DNA from: a virus
Direction: 5' to 3' (one strand)
DNA length: 46,977 nt
IMG/VR virus record: IMGVR_UViG_3300043429_000053
Location: 1 to 46,977 of that record
Notes under the pieces: generated by a model
What the model saw: the letters and a program-made list of their open reading frames with translations, nothing else
What the model was told of the DNA's origin: nothing
Databases searched by the model: none
In this document: positions 16,431-24,701 of the stretch, piece after piece
Layout of the letters: every line of letters begins with the position of its first letter
How positions within the stretch are numbered: the stretch's first letter is position 1
Made by a program: the position numbers and the translations under genes

Positions 16431-18985
16431 TATCTATTGCTCTTTAGTTGGTCAATCTCAGACTTCAATTCTTTGATTGCCTCAATCAACAAAGGAATAA
16501 TCTTTTCATATTGAACAGTGAGATAGTTCTCTCCAGACTTAGAGTATTCAACACCATGCTTGACATCGATATCAAATGGTGCCTGCTTGACAGCCATTGG
16601 AAGAACTTGTTCGATTTCCTGAGCAATAACACCAACCTGAGTTGACTTGTCTGTGTAACCATAAGACGCTGCAATGTCATTGCTGTTATAAGTCACGCCG
16701 CTGATCATTGAAACCTTTTCAAGAGGATTATCTATTTTCTTGATATTTTCCTTGAGTCTCTTATCAGAATAGTAAGCGGTGATATTGTTTGTGGCACGAA
16801 TTTCACCAGCAATCGCAGAAGCAGCAGTACCAACTCCGATTGAATTAAACTGAGAATTCTGGGTGGTGCTAGTAAACGTTGTAGCAGAACCAGCAGTAGT
16901 TGCTGATCCAGCAGTAGTAGCAGATGTAGCAGTAGAGGCAGTTGTGGCAGTAGCAGCATTACCGGAAATACTAATACCCCAAGTTCCAGAAGCACCAGTT
17001 CCTGTTAATGAAGGAACACCGATTTCTGTTAGCGACCAAGAAACTGCTGCTGAACCGTCAACTGATTTGGCAGTACCACCAATTGTGATTGATCTTGCAG
17101 TTCCCCATGTAGCTGTTGTAATATTAGCGGAACCATTAAACGAAGTACCGTTAATATTTCTAGCAGTTTGTAGAGTTGTAGCAGTTCCAGCATTGCCTGA
17201 TGCATTACCTGTAATGCTGATGCCCCAAGTTCCGGAAGCGCCAGTTCCTGTTAATGTTGGCGAATAAGAATTATAATTGCCCGAATTAAGATAAGTTACC
17301 CATGCGCCAAATGCGCCATTTTGAACGTTACGTGTTCTAAGGGTATTGGCATTATCTTCCCAACCCCATGCAACCTGGACGCCCCAAGTGCTTGAATTAT
17401 TATTGTGCCTAAAGTTTTCTTGAAACCACCAAGAACCACCAGGACCACCAGTAGAAGTACCTGTAGAAGTGTCGCCTCTTAGGTTCATGCTTCCAGCTGG
17501 AGTATTTGCGAAATCTGTATTCCAATTTGAAGCGAATGATTGTGTTGTGTTTATAGAATATGTAGCAGTAGTTGCTGTTCCTGCGTTTCCAGTTACGTTG
17601 ATTCCCCAAGTACCAGAGGCATCGCCACCAGTTCTAGTAGGAACATTAAGCGAACCACGCATACCAGCAGCATCGTTCTTACGAACAAAATCATCATAAG
17701 AACTATAAAATATAGTATCTCCGGTTCTTGATGAGGAAGCGTGAGACATGTTCAAATATTGACTGTATAGATAAACGCCAAATAAATGACCAGAACCATC
17801 TCTTAGAGCAACAGTTGATCCAGTAGCTGTTGAAGCTACGCCATAACCAGCAACAGTTGCAGCATTACCAGTGATACTAATACCCCAAGTACCAGAAGCT
17901 CCAGTACCTGTTAACGAAGGAACACCGATTTCTGTTAGCGACCAAGCAACACCACCAGAACCATCAACCAGCTTACCTGTGTTTCCGATAGTTAAGGTTC
18001 TAGCAGTTCCCCAAGAAACAGTAGTAATATTAGCAGAACCATTAAACGAAGTTCCGTTAATTGTTCTAGCAGTAGTTAAAGTTGCAGCTGAACCTGAAAT
18101 ATTAATACCCCAAGTTCCTGATGCATTACCGCCTGTTAGAGTTGGTGCGTACGAGTTATAGTTTGATGAGTGAAGTAGTGCGGACTGCGAACCGCAACCA
18201 GTAATATCGAGTGTAACACCACGGAAACTTCCAGCACCTTCAAATATACGAATTGCATTTGAAGCATTATCAATGATGATATTGCCTGCTAGTGTTGAGT
18301 TAGTCGCTTTTTCAAATGTAATTTCTGCGCCTTCGTTAGCGTTATCTTGCTTACGAACTGTGAAACCAGCAGGAACACTAACTGCGCCTGTTGAAGTTAA
18401 TCCAGCAAAAGTAGGAGAAGCAGTAGTTCTTACATCTTGATTTAGAGGGTACTGAGTAATATTAAGAGAATTGATACTCCAGTTACCAGAAGCATTCGTT
18501 TGAACTGCAGAAGTAAGGTGAGAAATTGATGCTTTACGATAAAACCCGTCAGCAGCATTAGTAACAATTACTTGCGAAACTGCTGGATTTTCTCCACTAG
18601 CTGTATTACTGTTAATGTAATTGAAATAAGCATAATTACTAGCATCTCTAACAACTATAGTGTTCATAAAAGCAGAAGTAGAGGCGCTATAACCATCAAC
18701 AGTCTCAGCATTACCAGTAATGTTAATGCCCCAAGTACCAGAAGCTCCTGTTCCGGTTAGCGTTGGAGAATATGAATTATAATTACCAGCGTGAAGAACC
18801 TGATTACCGCCTTGAGTGATGGCGCCAGTAGCGTTCAGAGTTCCGGAAACAGCTAATTTTGAAGAAGGATTCGAATCTCCAATACCAACATTACCGCCTA
18901 ATAAAACGGTAACTGCTGTTCCTAATGTTGTGTTATTTGCTCCGGTAACTAAACCGTTTTTTACTCTGAAATCTAAAGTCGCCAT
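16430..18985 (-). CDS. Tail fibre with GTWGI repeats and C-terminal S74 intramolecular chaperone
   Basis: The 851-aa fibre starts ATLDFRVKNGLVTGANNTTL, a membrane-free, beta-rich virion protein. The shaft has six copies of an ASGTWGI(N/S)(I/V)(T/S)G(N/S)A unit, often preceded by LTGTG, joined by NYNSY linkers. The last 112 residues are an S74 chaperone domain: YYSDKRLKENIKKI, then VGVIAQEIEQVLP and a C-terminal coiled coil IEAIKELKSEIDQLKSNR. In this family the domain trimerises the fibre and then cuts itself off. The predicted cleavage is just before Ser740, with Lys742 or Lys745 as partner. The mature fibre would then end in VGTAASAIAGEIRATNNITAY. The Gly-rich tip gene follows in a TAATG overlap. 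Confidence 0.9.
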   Translation of the reverse strand: MATLDFRVKNGLVTGANNTTLGTAVTVLLGGNVGIGDSNPSSKLAVSGTLNATGAITQGGNQVLHAGNYNSYSPTLTGTGASGTWGINITGNAETVDGYSASTSAFMNTIVVRDASNYAYFNYINSNTASGENPAVSQVIVTNAADGFYRKASISHLTSAVQTNASGNWSINSLNITQYPLNQDVRTTASPTFAGLTSTGAVSVPAGFTVRKQDNANEGAEITFEKATNSTLAGNIIIDNASNAIRIFEGAGSFRGVTLDITGCGSQSALLHSSNYNSYAPTLTGGNASGTWGINISGSAATLTTARTINGTSFNGSANITTVSWGTARTLTIGNTGKLVDGSGGVAWSLTEIGVPSLTGTGASGTWGISITGNAATVAGYGVASTATGSTVALRDGSGHLFGVYLYSQYLNMSHASSSRTGDTIFYSSYDDFVRKNDAAGMRGSLNVPTRTGGDASGTWGINVTGNAGTATTATYSINTTQSFASNWNTDFANTPAGSMNLRGDTSTGTSTGGPGGSWWFQENFRHNNNSSTWGVQVAWGWEDNANTLRTRNVQNGAFGAWVTYLNSGNYNSYSPTLTGTGASGTWGISITGNASGNAGTATTLQTARNINGTSFNGSANITTATWGTARSITIGGTAKSVDGSAAVSWSLTEIGVPSLTGTGASGTWGISISGNAATATTASTATSATTAGSATTAGSATTFTSTTQNSQFNSIGVGTAASAIAGEIRATNNITAYYSDKRLKENIKKIDNPLEKVSMISGVTYNSNDIAASYGYTDKSTQVGVIAQEIEQVLPMAVKQAPFDIDVKHGVEYSKSGENYLTVQYEKIIPLLIEAIKELKSEIDQLKSNR
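16433..16768 (-). other. S74 self-cleaving chaperone domain (codons 740-851 of the fibre)
   Basis: SDKRLKENI at the start of this 112-residue segment is the invariant S74 autocleavage motif. GVIAQE in the middle and a long terminal coiled coil are also diagnostic. The domain is expected to fold as a trimer, template the shaft, and be released by Ser-mediated autoproteolysis. It is not part of the mature virion fibre. Confidence 0.9.
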
Positions 18986-19012
18986 GGTTCCCTATCCCCT
19001 ATGGTATTTTTA

Positions 19013-19366
19013 TTATTTATTCTTTTTATTTCCCTTTGACCAAGGAAATGTATCTTCTACTACAATTAGTTTCTTTTCTTCTATTTGTTTGGCGATAATG
19101 TTATTAACATGATCGTCTAAAGATTCAGAAACAAACATCTTTACCCATTTAATAACATCTGCTTCTTTTAACTTATTATAAGGCAGAAACTTATAATTAT
19201 CTGGGTATGTAACAGTTTTTGGATCTAACAAACCTTCGAAAGAGCCTTCATGGCCCTCTTCGTCGACGCCTCGTTTTCTCCATATAACTTCAGTAATTAT
19301 ATCTTCGTCTTTATCGTTTTTCTTGTATTTCAGAGAAACAATAGACCAGTCATATTTGATAGTCAT
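19013..19366 (-). CDS. Small fibre-block protein, paralogue family copy 3
   Basis: The 117-aa product has Y.W.I.......D.ITEVIWRKRG and a middle FLPYNKLKEADVIKWVKMFV, then HVNNIIAKQIEEKK and a final FPWSKGN with a lysine tail. It is clearly related to its neighbour at 19368-19763 and to 29032-29358: all share a W..........(V)....W...G...G.F.G core, a F(I/L)P(Y/F)..L....V..W helix and a PW ending. It begins one base after the stop of the neighbour, so the pair is a tandem duplication. Proteins of this kind occur near fibre genes in marine phages, but no biochemical role is known to me. A baseplate or fibre accessory role is inferred from position only. Confidence 0.8.
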   Translation of the reverse strand: MTIKYDWSIVSLKYKKNDKDEDIITEVIWRKRGVDEEGHEGSFEGLLDPKTVTYPDNYKFLPYNKLKEADVIKWVKMFVSESLDDHVNNIIAKQIEEKKLIVVEDTFPWSKGNKKNK

Positions 19367-19367
19367 T

Positions 19368-19763
19368 TTAAGTATTACTTGTTGATGTATTAGTTACAGG
19401 TGCTGTATTACTTACAGCAGTATTAGTAACAGGAGCCCATGGTAATGGTGGCTCAACGATTGGATTTTTCTTTTCGTTGATCTGTTTTAGAATTTGACCA
19501 TTAACGTGATCTGCATAATTACCAACAACAACTGCTTGAATCCATGATAGAACATCTGCCTCTGTCAAATCTTCGAAAGGAATAAATGATGTGCCGGCAG
19601 GCATGTTATTGAGAGGAAATGGAGTGGCTCCACTAAAAGTTCCTTCATTACCGTTTTCATCAGTACCAATTTTCTTCCAATAAGTCTGAACGACTATATC
19701 AGGAGTATCGTTGAAAGTTGTGGTTTTCATACCAGTAACTTCCCAAGTGTATGTAATAGCCAT
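19368..19763 (-). CDS. Small fibre-block protein, paralogue family copy 2
   Basis: The 131-aa protein begins MAITYTWEVTGMKTTTFNDT and has VQTYWKKIGTDENGNEGTFS, FIPFEDLTEADVLSWIQAVV, HVNGQILKQINEKKNP and VEPPLPWAP. The tail adds a short repeat (VTNTAVSNTAPVTNTSTSNT) not present in the other copies. This copy keeps the most complete form of the family pattern and is the best query for searches. A CCTAAATA element (19793-19800) resembling a late promoter lies upstream. The function is unknown; the shared helix and PPLPW ending suggest one conserved binding surface. Confidence 0.82.
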   Translation of the reverse strand: MAITYTWEVTGMKTTTFNDTPDIVVQTYWKKIGTDENGNEGTFSGATPFPLNNMPAGTSFIPFEDLTEADVLSWIQAVVVGNYADHVNGQILKQINEKKNPIVEPPLPWAPVTNTAVSNTAPVTNTSTSNT

Positions 19764-19806
19764 AATTTCTATCTCCTTTAATGCGATATTTTATATTTAG
19801 GTTGAA

Positions 19807-20253
19807 TTATAACTTTGCTGCGTCAATGAAAAACTGATCAATCTGTTGAGTTGACCAACCTAAAGCGTTGCCAACAGCATTAGTGAATGGATGATTTCTC
19901 TCAAATACTGTTGCTCCTGCTAACAACATTGTTGCTGCAAACTTTTCAGACGAATTTTGTATTCCATCAACAATACTTTGAAGAACTGTTGGAATTGTGC
20001 CAGTCTGAACAGCGGCCAATGCTTCTGCTTGTGAAATAACACCAAGTATAGCTGCCTGTTGAAAAAACTGACGATCTGATATTGTCGAGGGAACAGGAAG
20101 TAACTCTGATTCTGGTTCTTCTGGTGTATTACCTTCAGATAACCAAGTTTGATATTCTTCCCATTCTGTTTCGTTTTCAGGACCGATGATTGCTCCATCG
20201 GTTAGACGAACTACAGCTTCAGTATCGTTTCTAGATTTATAATTGAGTGTCAT
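19807..20253 (-). CDS. Small accessory protein coupled to the 1482-aa fibre
   Basis: The preferred start is the ATG at 20253, which overlaps the fibre stop as TAATG, the same junction seen elsewhere in this block; an ATG at 20262 is an alternative. The 148-aa product begins MTLNYKSRNDTEAVVRLTDG, then has EEYQTWLSEGNTPEEPE, which resembles small proteins next to fibres. The C-terminal half (ISDRQFFQQAAILGVISQAE, then MLLAGATVFERNHPFTNAVG) is helical and recalls a domain I associate with fibre-adjacent genes in alphaproteobacterial phages and prophages. The function is not established. Tight coupling to the fibre gene suggests an assembly or capping role. Confidence 0.75.
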   Translation of the reverse strand: MTLNYKSRNDTEAVVRLTDGAIIGPENETEWEEYQTWLSEGNTPEEPESELLPVPSTISDRQFFQQAAILGVISQAEALAAVQTGTIPTVLQSIVDGIQNSSEKFAATMLLAGATVFERNHPFTNAVGNALGWSTQQIDQFFIDAAKL

Positions 20254-23200
20254 TAGTTCCATCCCCAAATTTGAATAACGCCAGTTGAAATATTACCAGA
20301 TGACATATAGACCTGAAGACCTGTAATCGTTGTAGTAACATTCAAAGAACCTGTACCCCAACATCTACAATATCCTGCAGTGCTTGAATCTAAACCTCCG
20401 GAATCGACTATGTATTGTTTGAAACCAGTTGCTTGGTTAGCGTTTGTCAATAAAACTGTACCCGTAAATCCATTACTTGCTGTATTAGAAACTCTGTTAC
20501 CTGCTGAAAGATCAACATAAGTTGTGGACGCTCCTGCTGTTGAACCTCCTGTGTTGAACACAGCAAGATAGTTTAGATAATTTGCTGCTTGATACGAACC
20601 ATTACTATAAAACTGTAATCTTAGATTCGTTGATGTTGTTACAGGAACGATATTTGTGAAAATAATTTCATAATATCTATATCCGCTTAGTGCTGTTGTG
20701 GAAAGGGTTGCAGAATTTGATGCTGTAAGAGTTGCAATAAGAGTCTTACTGCCTGTTCCGACAACAGTTAGATTGTTTAGTCTTGTGGTGCTGTTAGGGT
20801 CTACATAATAGTTTGTATCATCAAGATCGTAATGTATATTAGAACGTGATTGGTTGGTCATATATGTAATAGAGTTTGGTAAATCGACATACCAACGATA
20901 TGAAGAAGCTGACCATCCACCAATACCAAACACTCCATCAGCACGAAGATGCATATGAGCACCATATGTGCCCTGACAGTGAAAAGAAATAGCAGCAAGA
21001 TTTGAATCGCCAGTACCACCAGCGTTCATAATTTCTAAGCCAGTAACATTACCAGTAGTTGCAGAACCTGCGTATGGTCCAATTCTAAAATGCCCTGCTA
21101 CTTGACTACCACCATTGGGGTTCAAATAATAATTTGTATCGTTGCTATCATAGAAGATAGGTGTTCTTATATTAGAATAATGCCATAGATAATCTGTCGT
21201 GATGTGTGCTAAATGTGTTAAGACAGTGCTTGTCTTATGATAGAACCTGAAATCACCACCCCAATCACTAAATGCCATAACATCAGCAATAGTTGTCGCA
21301 GGAAAAGCGCCAAATGTTGATGGATAACCACGGAATGTAATATCATGATATCCATCAGAATAACCAGCTCTTGCCCATAGACCACCGACATCTTGAAGAG
21401 ACAATGAACTTAGTAGAGAAGTTCCATTGCCATTAACATAATATGCAGTATTATCCCTATCATAGTAAATAGGAGAATATGCAGCACCAACAGAAGAAAG
21501 AGTACCACCAAAAACAGCATCGTTGTTTGTGAGATTTATGGTGAGAGGCCATTGAGAATTAACTTGCGCCCAAGTTTCTGTATCAACGCCGCCTCTAAGA
21601 ACGTATAACAAATTAGAATTACAATGAATCATTGCTGAATTATGATCTGTATCTCGTAAGAAAATTGTTGGCGATGTTCCTCTAAGAACAAAATCATTAC
21701 TAGTCCAACGACTAATAGTATCATCAGAATCGTAGAAGATTGGTGCTCTTGCAGAACCGCTTATTTGCGCAAATCCACCACCGCTTGCTATGTTGACTCT
21801 AGTATTACCTCTATCCCAAGCAATAATGCCTCCGCCAGAACCAGAATATAATCCCCAGAATGTAGAGTTATTGAATAGATAAGCAGAGTTTTGACCAGTG
21901 AAATTAGCAATTAACTGACCTTCTGTAGCTGTTGCTGCTGTTGCAAAACTATTAAGCGAAGTGGATCCTAGATTGGCTATTTGACTATTAACAATAGTCA
22001 ACAAACCAGCACCAGAAAGGGTTAGGGCGAGCGTAGTTCCGCCATACCATTTGAACTGCGCTCCAGTATTAATTACAGAATTCCATAAAGTGTTATTCTC
22101 AATACCAATAGCATAATCAGCAGCAGAAGCGGCAAGAGATGGATATAATACTAACTTGGTTCCAGCAGAACGAGTAGTAAAAGTTGGAGCAGCAACGCCA
22201 GCAGTATTCCAAGTGATATAGTTGCTTGTAGCATTATTAAATTGAATGGCGTCAACACCACCAGATATGATAAGATCAGTGGGAATACCTACATACGAAC
22301 CTGCAACAGTTGTTATCTGCGAAGTAGAACCAAGAACAAATGGTCCTCCATCGTTTCTTATAACAACAGCATTATTACCACCATCAGTATTTCTTGTAGA
22401 ACCGTTAACGAATGCAACAAGTTTAGTGCCACCATCGTTTGCTGCTGACATGATATTGTTGTAGGATGCTGCTCCTGCAACGTCGTTGATATGTAATGCA
22501 GAAGTTGTTCCGGACCATAGCGATACTCTAGTTAATACTGATGTACCATTAGGATCAGAATAATAAGCAGTATTATTACTATCATAAAAGATAGGCGCTC
22601 TGAAATCGTTACTTGTTCCAAAGGTACCATATCGATCTAGATATGCTGTTCCGGTATACGAAACGTTTGCTCCAGCAACACCAATCGGTGCAGTGAGAAA
22701 ACTAATGTATCCATCGGAGCTATCTACAGAGAATGAGATAGTAGCAGCACCACTATTTGCACTGTTGTTGATATACTTTAGCGAACCATCCATGTAGTTA
22801 CCTGCACGGAAGTTCCAGTTACCACCACCATCGTTTGATGTGATACGCTTGTGCTTGGTGGACTGGAAAGTTATGACGCCCCAATCAACGTAGAGACCAC
22901 CAAAATTCGACCAATCGTTAGGATTCATATAGTAAGCAGTATTGTCACTGTCATAGAAAATAGGCGCTCTGAAATCGCCAGTAGCGTTTCCTGTACCACT
23001 AACTGTCAATTTTTGAGTCGGGCTTTGAGTTCCTATTCCAACGTTACCACCAAAAGCAGAAATACCTATATCACGTTTTGTGGCAGAATTTGTTGGATCA
23101 AACGCTTCTATACTAGCAGAAGTTGCGTTTTGACTATAAATTGCAATCGTAGATTGGGTATTTGTTGAACCACCAAGCCAACTAGTACCAACAACTTGAA

Positions 23201-24701
23201 AATTTGTCGAGGGTGAAATTGTTCCTACACCAACGTTGCCGCCGCTAAGAAGGGTGATTCTATTAGACGCATTTGACCTAATATAAAAAGGAACAGCGGT
23301 ATCTGTACCTACGCTGCCAGCGGTACCATCAAAGTTGAGTGTTCCCCATTGTACATTTTGTGCAGCATTTGTGAATTGTAGAACGGCATTGACAGCCGAT
23401 GTTCCACCGCCGGGATAAATTCGAACACCATAGTTACCACCACCGGTTCTAGCAATAATACCAAGACTATCAATTGTATGTAAACCTGCAAAAGTAGCAG
23501 CATTCAAAACGGACGTTCCTGCGCCGTCAATATAGTAACCAGTATTGTCGCTATCGTAGAAGAGTGGTGATCTTACAGAACCTGCCGCTGCCGTATAAGT
23601 TCCGCCAAGTGATATGACTTGAGGAGAATTACCAGTGCGTGTTACAGTTAACCAATTTACCGCCGCTGTATATGTATCATTGACTGTTCTAAAGTTTAAT
23701 GTACCATCGCTTCCTGAGTATGTATCCCAAAACTTATTATTAGCTGCTGCGCTATCATGCTGCCAAATGAAAACGCCGCTGTTCAATATTCTATATTGAT
23801 CTGAATATATTGAACTAAATCTAGAAGCGGATGCAGCATCAACATAAAAACTTGTATTATTACTGTCATAAAAGATAGGAGAACGAATATCGACATATCC
23901 AGTAATACTACCACTTGAAGCGATTCTCATTGCTTCAGTGTAAGCCGCACCAGCAACAGTAAATGACATTGCTGAATCTGAGTGTAAACCTAAACCAATA
24001 TTTGCTTTATGGAATAAAGTAGGTTTACCTGTTACTGAAGGAGTTGTTCCTGCACCATTTAGAACAATCTGCGCTGTTCCTGGACCTGATTGATTATCCC
24101 CGCCATCTCCAACAGTAAACCTTACTGATGCTGTAGCGGAACCTATACGCACATTACCATTAGAAGACAAACGCATTTTTTCGGTACCATCAGTATACCA
24201 AACTTGAGCTCCGCCTGCTTGCGTAGTAAATTCCATCTGATTAGTAGAAACACCAATACCATAATGACTAGAGCCGTCAGTCCACACACGAAGTTTTGGT
24301 GCGCTGCCAGCACTGCTGTTGTATGTGCCTCCTATATCAATTACATCTGGAGTTGCTGTTGATGTTGAAGTAATAGTTCCTATTGATAGTTTGTTACGAG
24401 GTGAGGTAGTTGCAATACCAATATTACCATTAGAAGGTATTACTAAGAAACTTGAACCAAGAGTAATTGTACCCGCATTACCTGCAGTATCTATTAAAAG
24501 ATTACCGCTTTCTGTTCCCAGTTGCGAAGCAGATACTTTGCCGTTTACATTTAATCTAGCCGAACCAGTAGAAGACGTTCCGACTCCGACAGTTCCATTA
24601 GCGGCAACAAATAAAGCAGTCGCAGTACTATTAGCAAAAATACTAGCAGTATTTGCATTTATAGAAGTGTTTACTGTGGAATTACCAACAAATAAGGTCA
24701 T
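20253..24701 (-). CDS. Long tail fibre with eight YDSxNTxYY repeats and a receptor-type tip
   Basis: The 1482-aa protein starts MTLFVGNSTVNTSINANTAS. It has short VGNxxVNTxI beta repeats and several GNVGIGTxSPxxKL motifs, which are common in phage fibres. Eight copies of (I/L)(F/Y/H)YD.(D/N)(N/D)T..Y or a decayed form (for example IFYDSNNTAYYSDPNGTS) punctuate the shaft at about 100-200 residue intervals. The last 150 residues lack repeats and contain YEIIFTNIVPVTTSTNLRLQ and a final VIQIWGWN, resembling jelly-roll tips found at fibre ends. There is no S74 domain, so folding may need a separate helper such as the next small protein. The start overlaps the previous fibre stop (ATGA), and a late-promoter octamer lies inside that gene at 24745-24752. 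Confidence 0.88.
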   Translation of the reverse strand: MTLFVGNSTVNTSINANTASIFANSTATALFVAANGTVGVGTSSTGSARLNVNGKVSASQLGTESGNLLIDTAGNAGTITLGSSFLVIPSNGNIGIATTSPRNKLSIGTITSTSTATPDVIDIGGTYNSSAGSAPKLRVWTDGSSHYGIGVSTNQMEFTTQAGGAQVWYTDGTEKMRLSSNGNVRIGSATASVRFTVGDGGDNQSGPGTAQIVLNGAGTTPSVTGKPTLFHKANIGLGLHSDSAMSFTVAGAAYTEAMRIASSGSITGYVDIRSPIFYDSNNTSFYVDAASASRFSSIYSDQYRILNSGVFIWQHDSAAANNKFWDTYSGSDGTLNFRTVNDTYTAAVNWLTVTRTGNSPQVISLGGTYTAAAGSVRSPLFYDSDNTGYYIDGAGTSVLNAATFAGLHTIDSLGIIARTGGGNYGVRIYPGGGTSAVNAVLQFTNAAQNVQWGTLNFDGTAGSVGTDTAVPFYIRSNASNRITLLSGGNVGVGTISPSTNFQVVGTSWLGGSTNTQSTIAIYSQNATSASIEAFDPTNSATKRDIGISAFGGNVGIGTQSPTQKLTVSGTGNATGDFRAPIFYDSDNTAYYMNPNDWSNFGGLYVDWGVITFQSTKHKRITSNDGGGNWNFRAGNYMDGSLKYINNSANSGAATISFSVDSSDGYISFLTAPIGVAGANVSYTGTAYLDRYGTFGTSNDFRAPIFYDSNNTAYYSDPNGTSVLTRVSLWSGTTSALHINDVAGAASYNNIMSAANDGGTKLVAFVNGSTRNTDGGNNAVVIRNDGGPFVLGSTSQITTVAGSYVGIPTDLIISGGVDAIQFNNATSNYITWNTAGVAAPTFTTRSAGTKLVLYPSLAASAADYAIGIENNTLWNSVINTGAQFKWYGGTTLALTLSGAGLLTIVNSQIANLGSTSLNSFATAATATEGQLIANFTGQNSAYLFNNSTFWGLYSGSGGGIIAWDRGNTRVNIASGGGFAQISGSARAPIFYDSDDTISRWTSNDFVLRGTSPTIFLRDTDHNSAMIHCNSNLLYVLRGGVDTETWAQVNSQWPLTINLTNNDAVFGGTLSSVGAAYSPIYYDRDNTAYYVNGNGTSLLSSLSLQDVGGLWARAGYSDGYHDITFRGYPSTFGAFPATTIADVMAFSDWGGDFRFYHKTSTVLTHLAHITTDYLWHYSNIRTPIFYDSNDTNYYLNPNGGSQVAGHFRIGPYAGSATTGNVTGLEIMNAGGTGDSNLAAISFHCQGTYGAHMHLRADGVFGIGGWSASSYRWYVDLPNSITYMTNQSRSNIHYDLDDTNYYVDPNSTTRLNNLTVVGTGSKTLIATLTASNSATLSTTALSGYRYYEIIFTNIVPVTTSTNLRLQFYSNGSYQAANYLNYLAVFNTGGSTAGASTTYVDLSAGNRVSNTASNGFTGTVLLTNANQATGFKQYIVDSGGLDSSTAGYCRCWGTGSLNVTTTITGLQVYMSSGNISTGVIQIWGWN

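Noticed and set aside
16863-18161. Plus-strand open frames rich in VPEAPVPVNEGTP across the 851-aa fibre
   Set aside because: These are antisense shadows of the GTWGI repeats; their apparent repeats mirror the fibre repeats and no ribosome site or promoter supports them.
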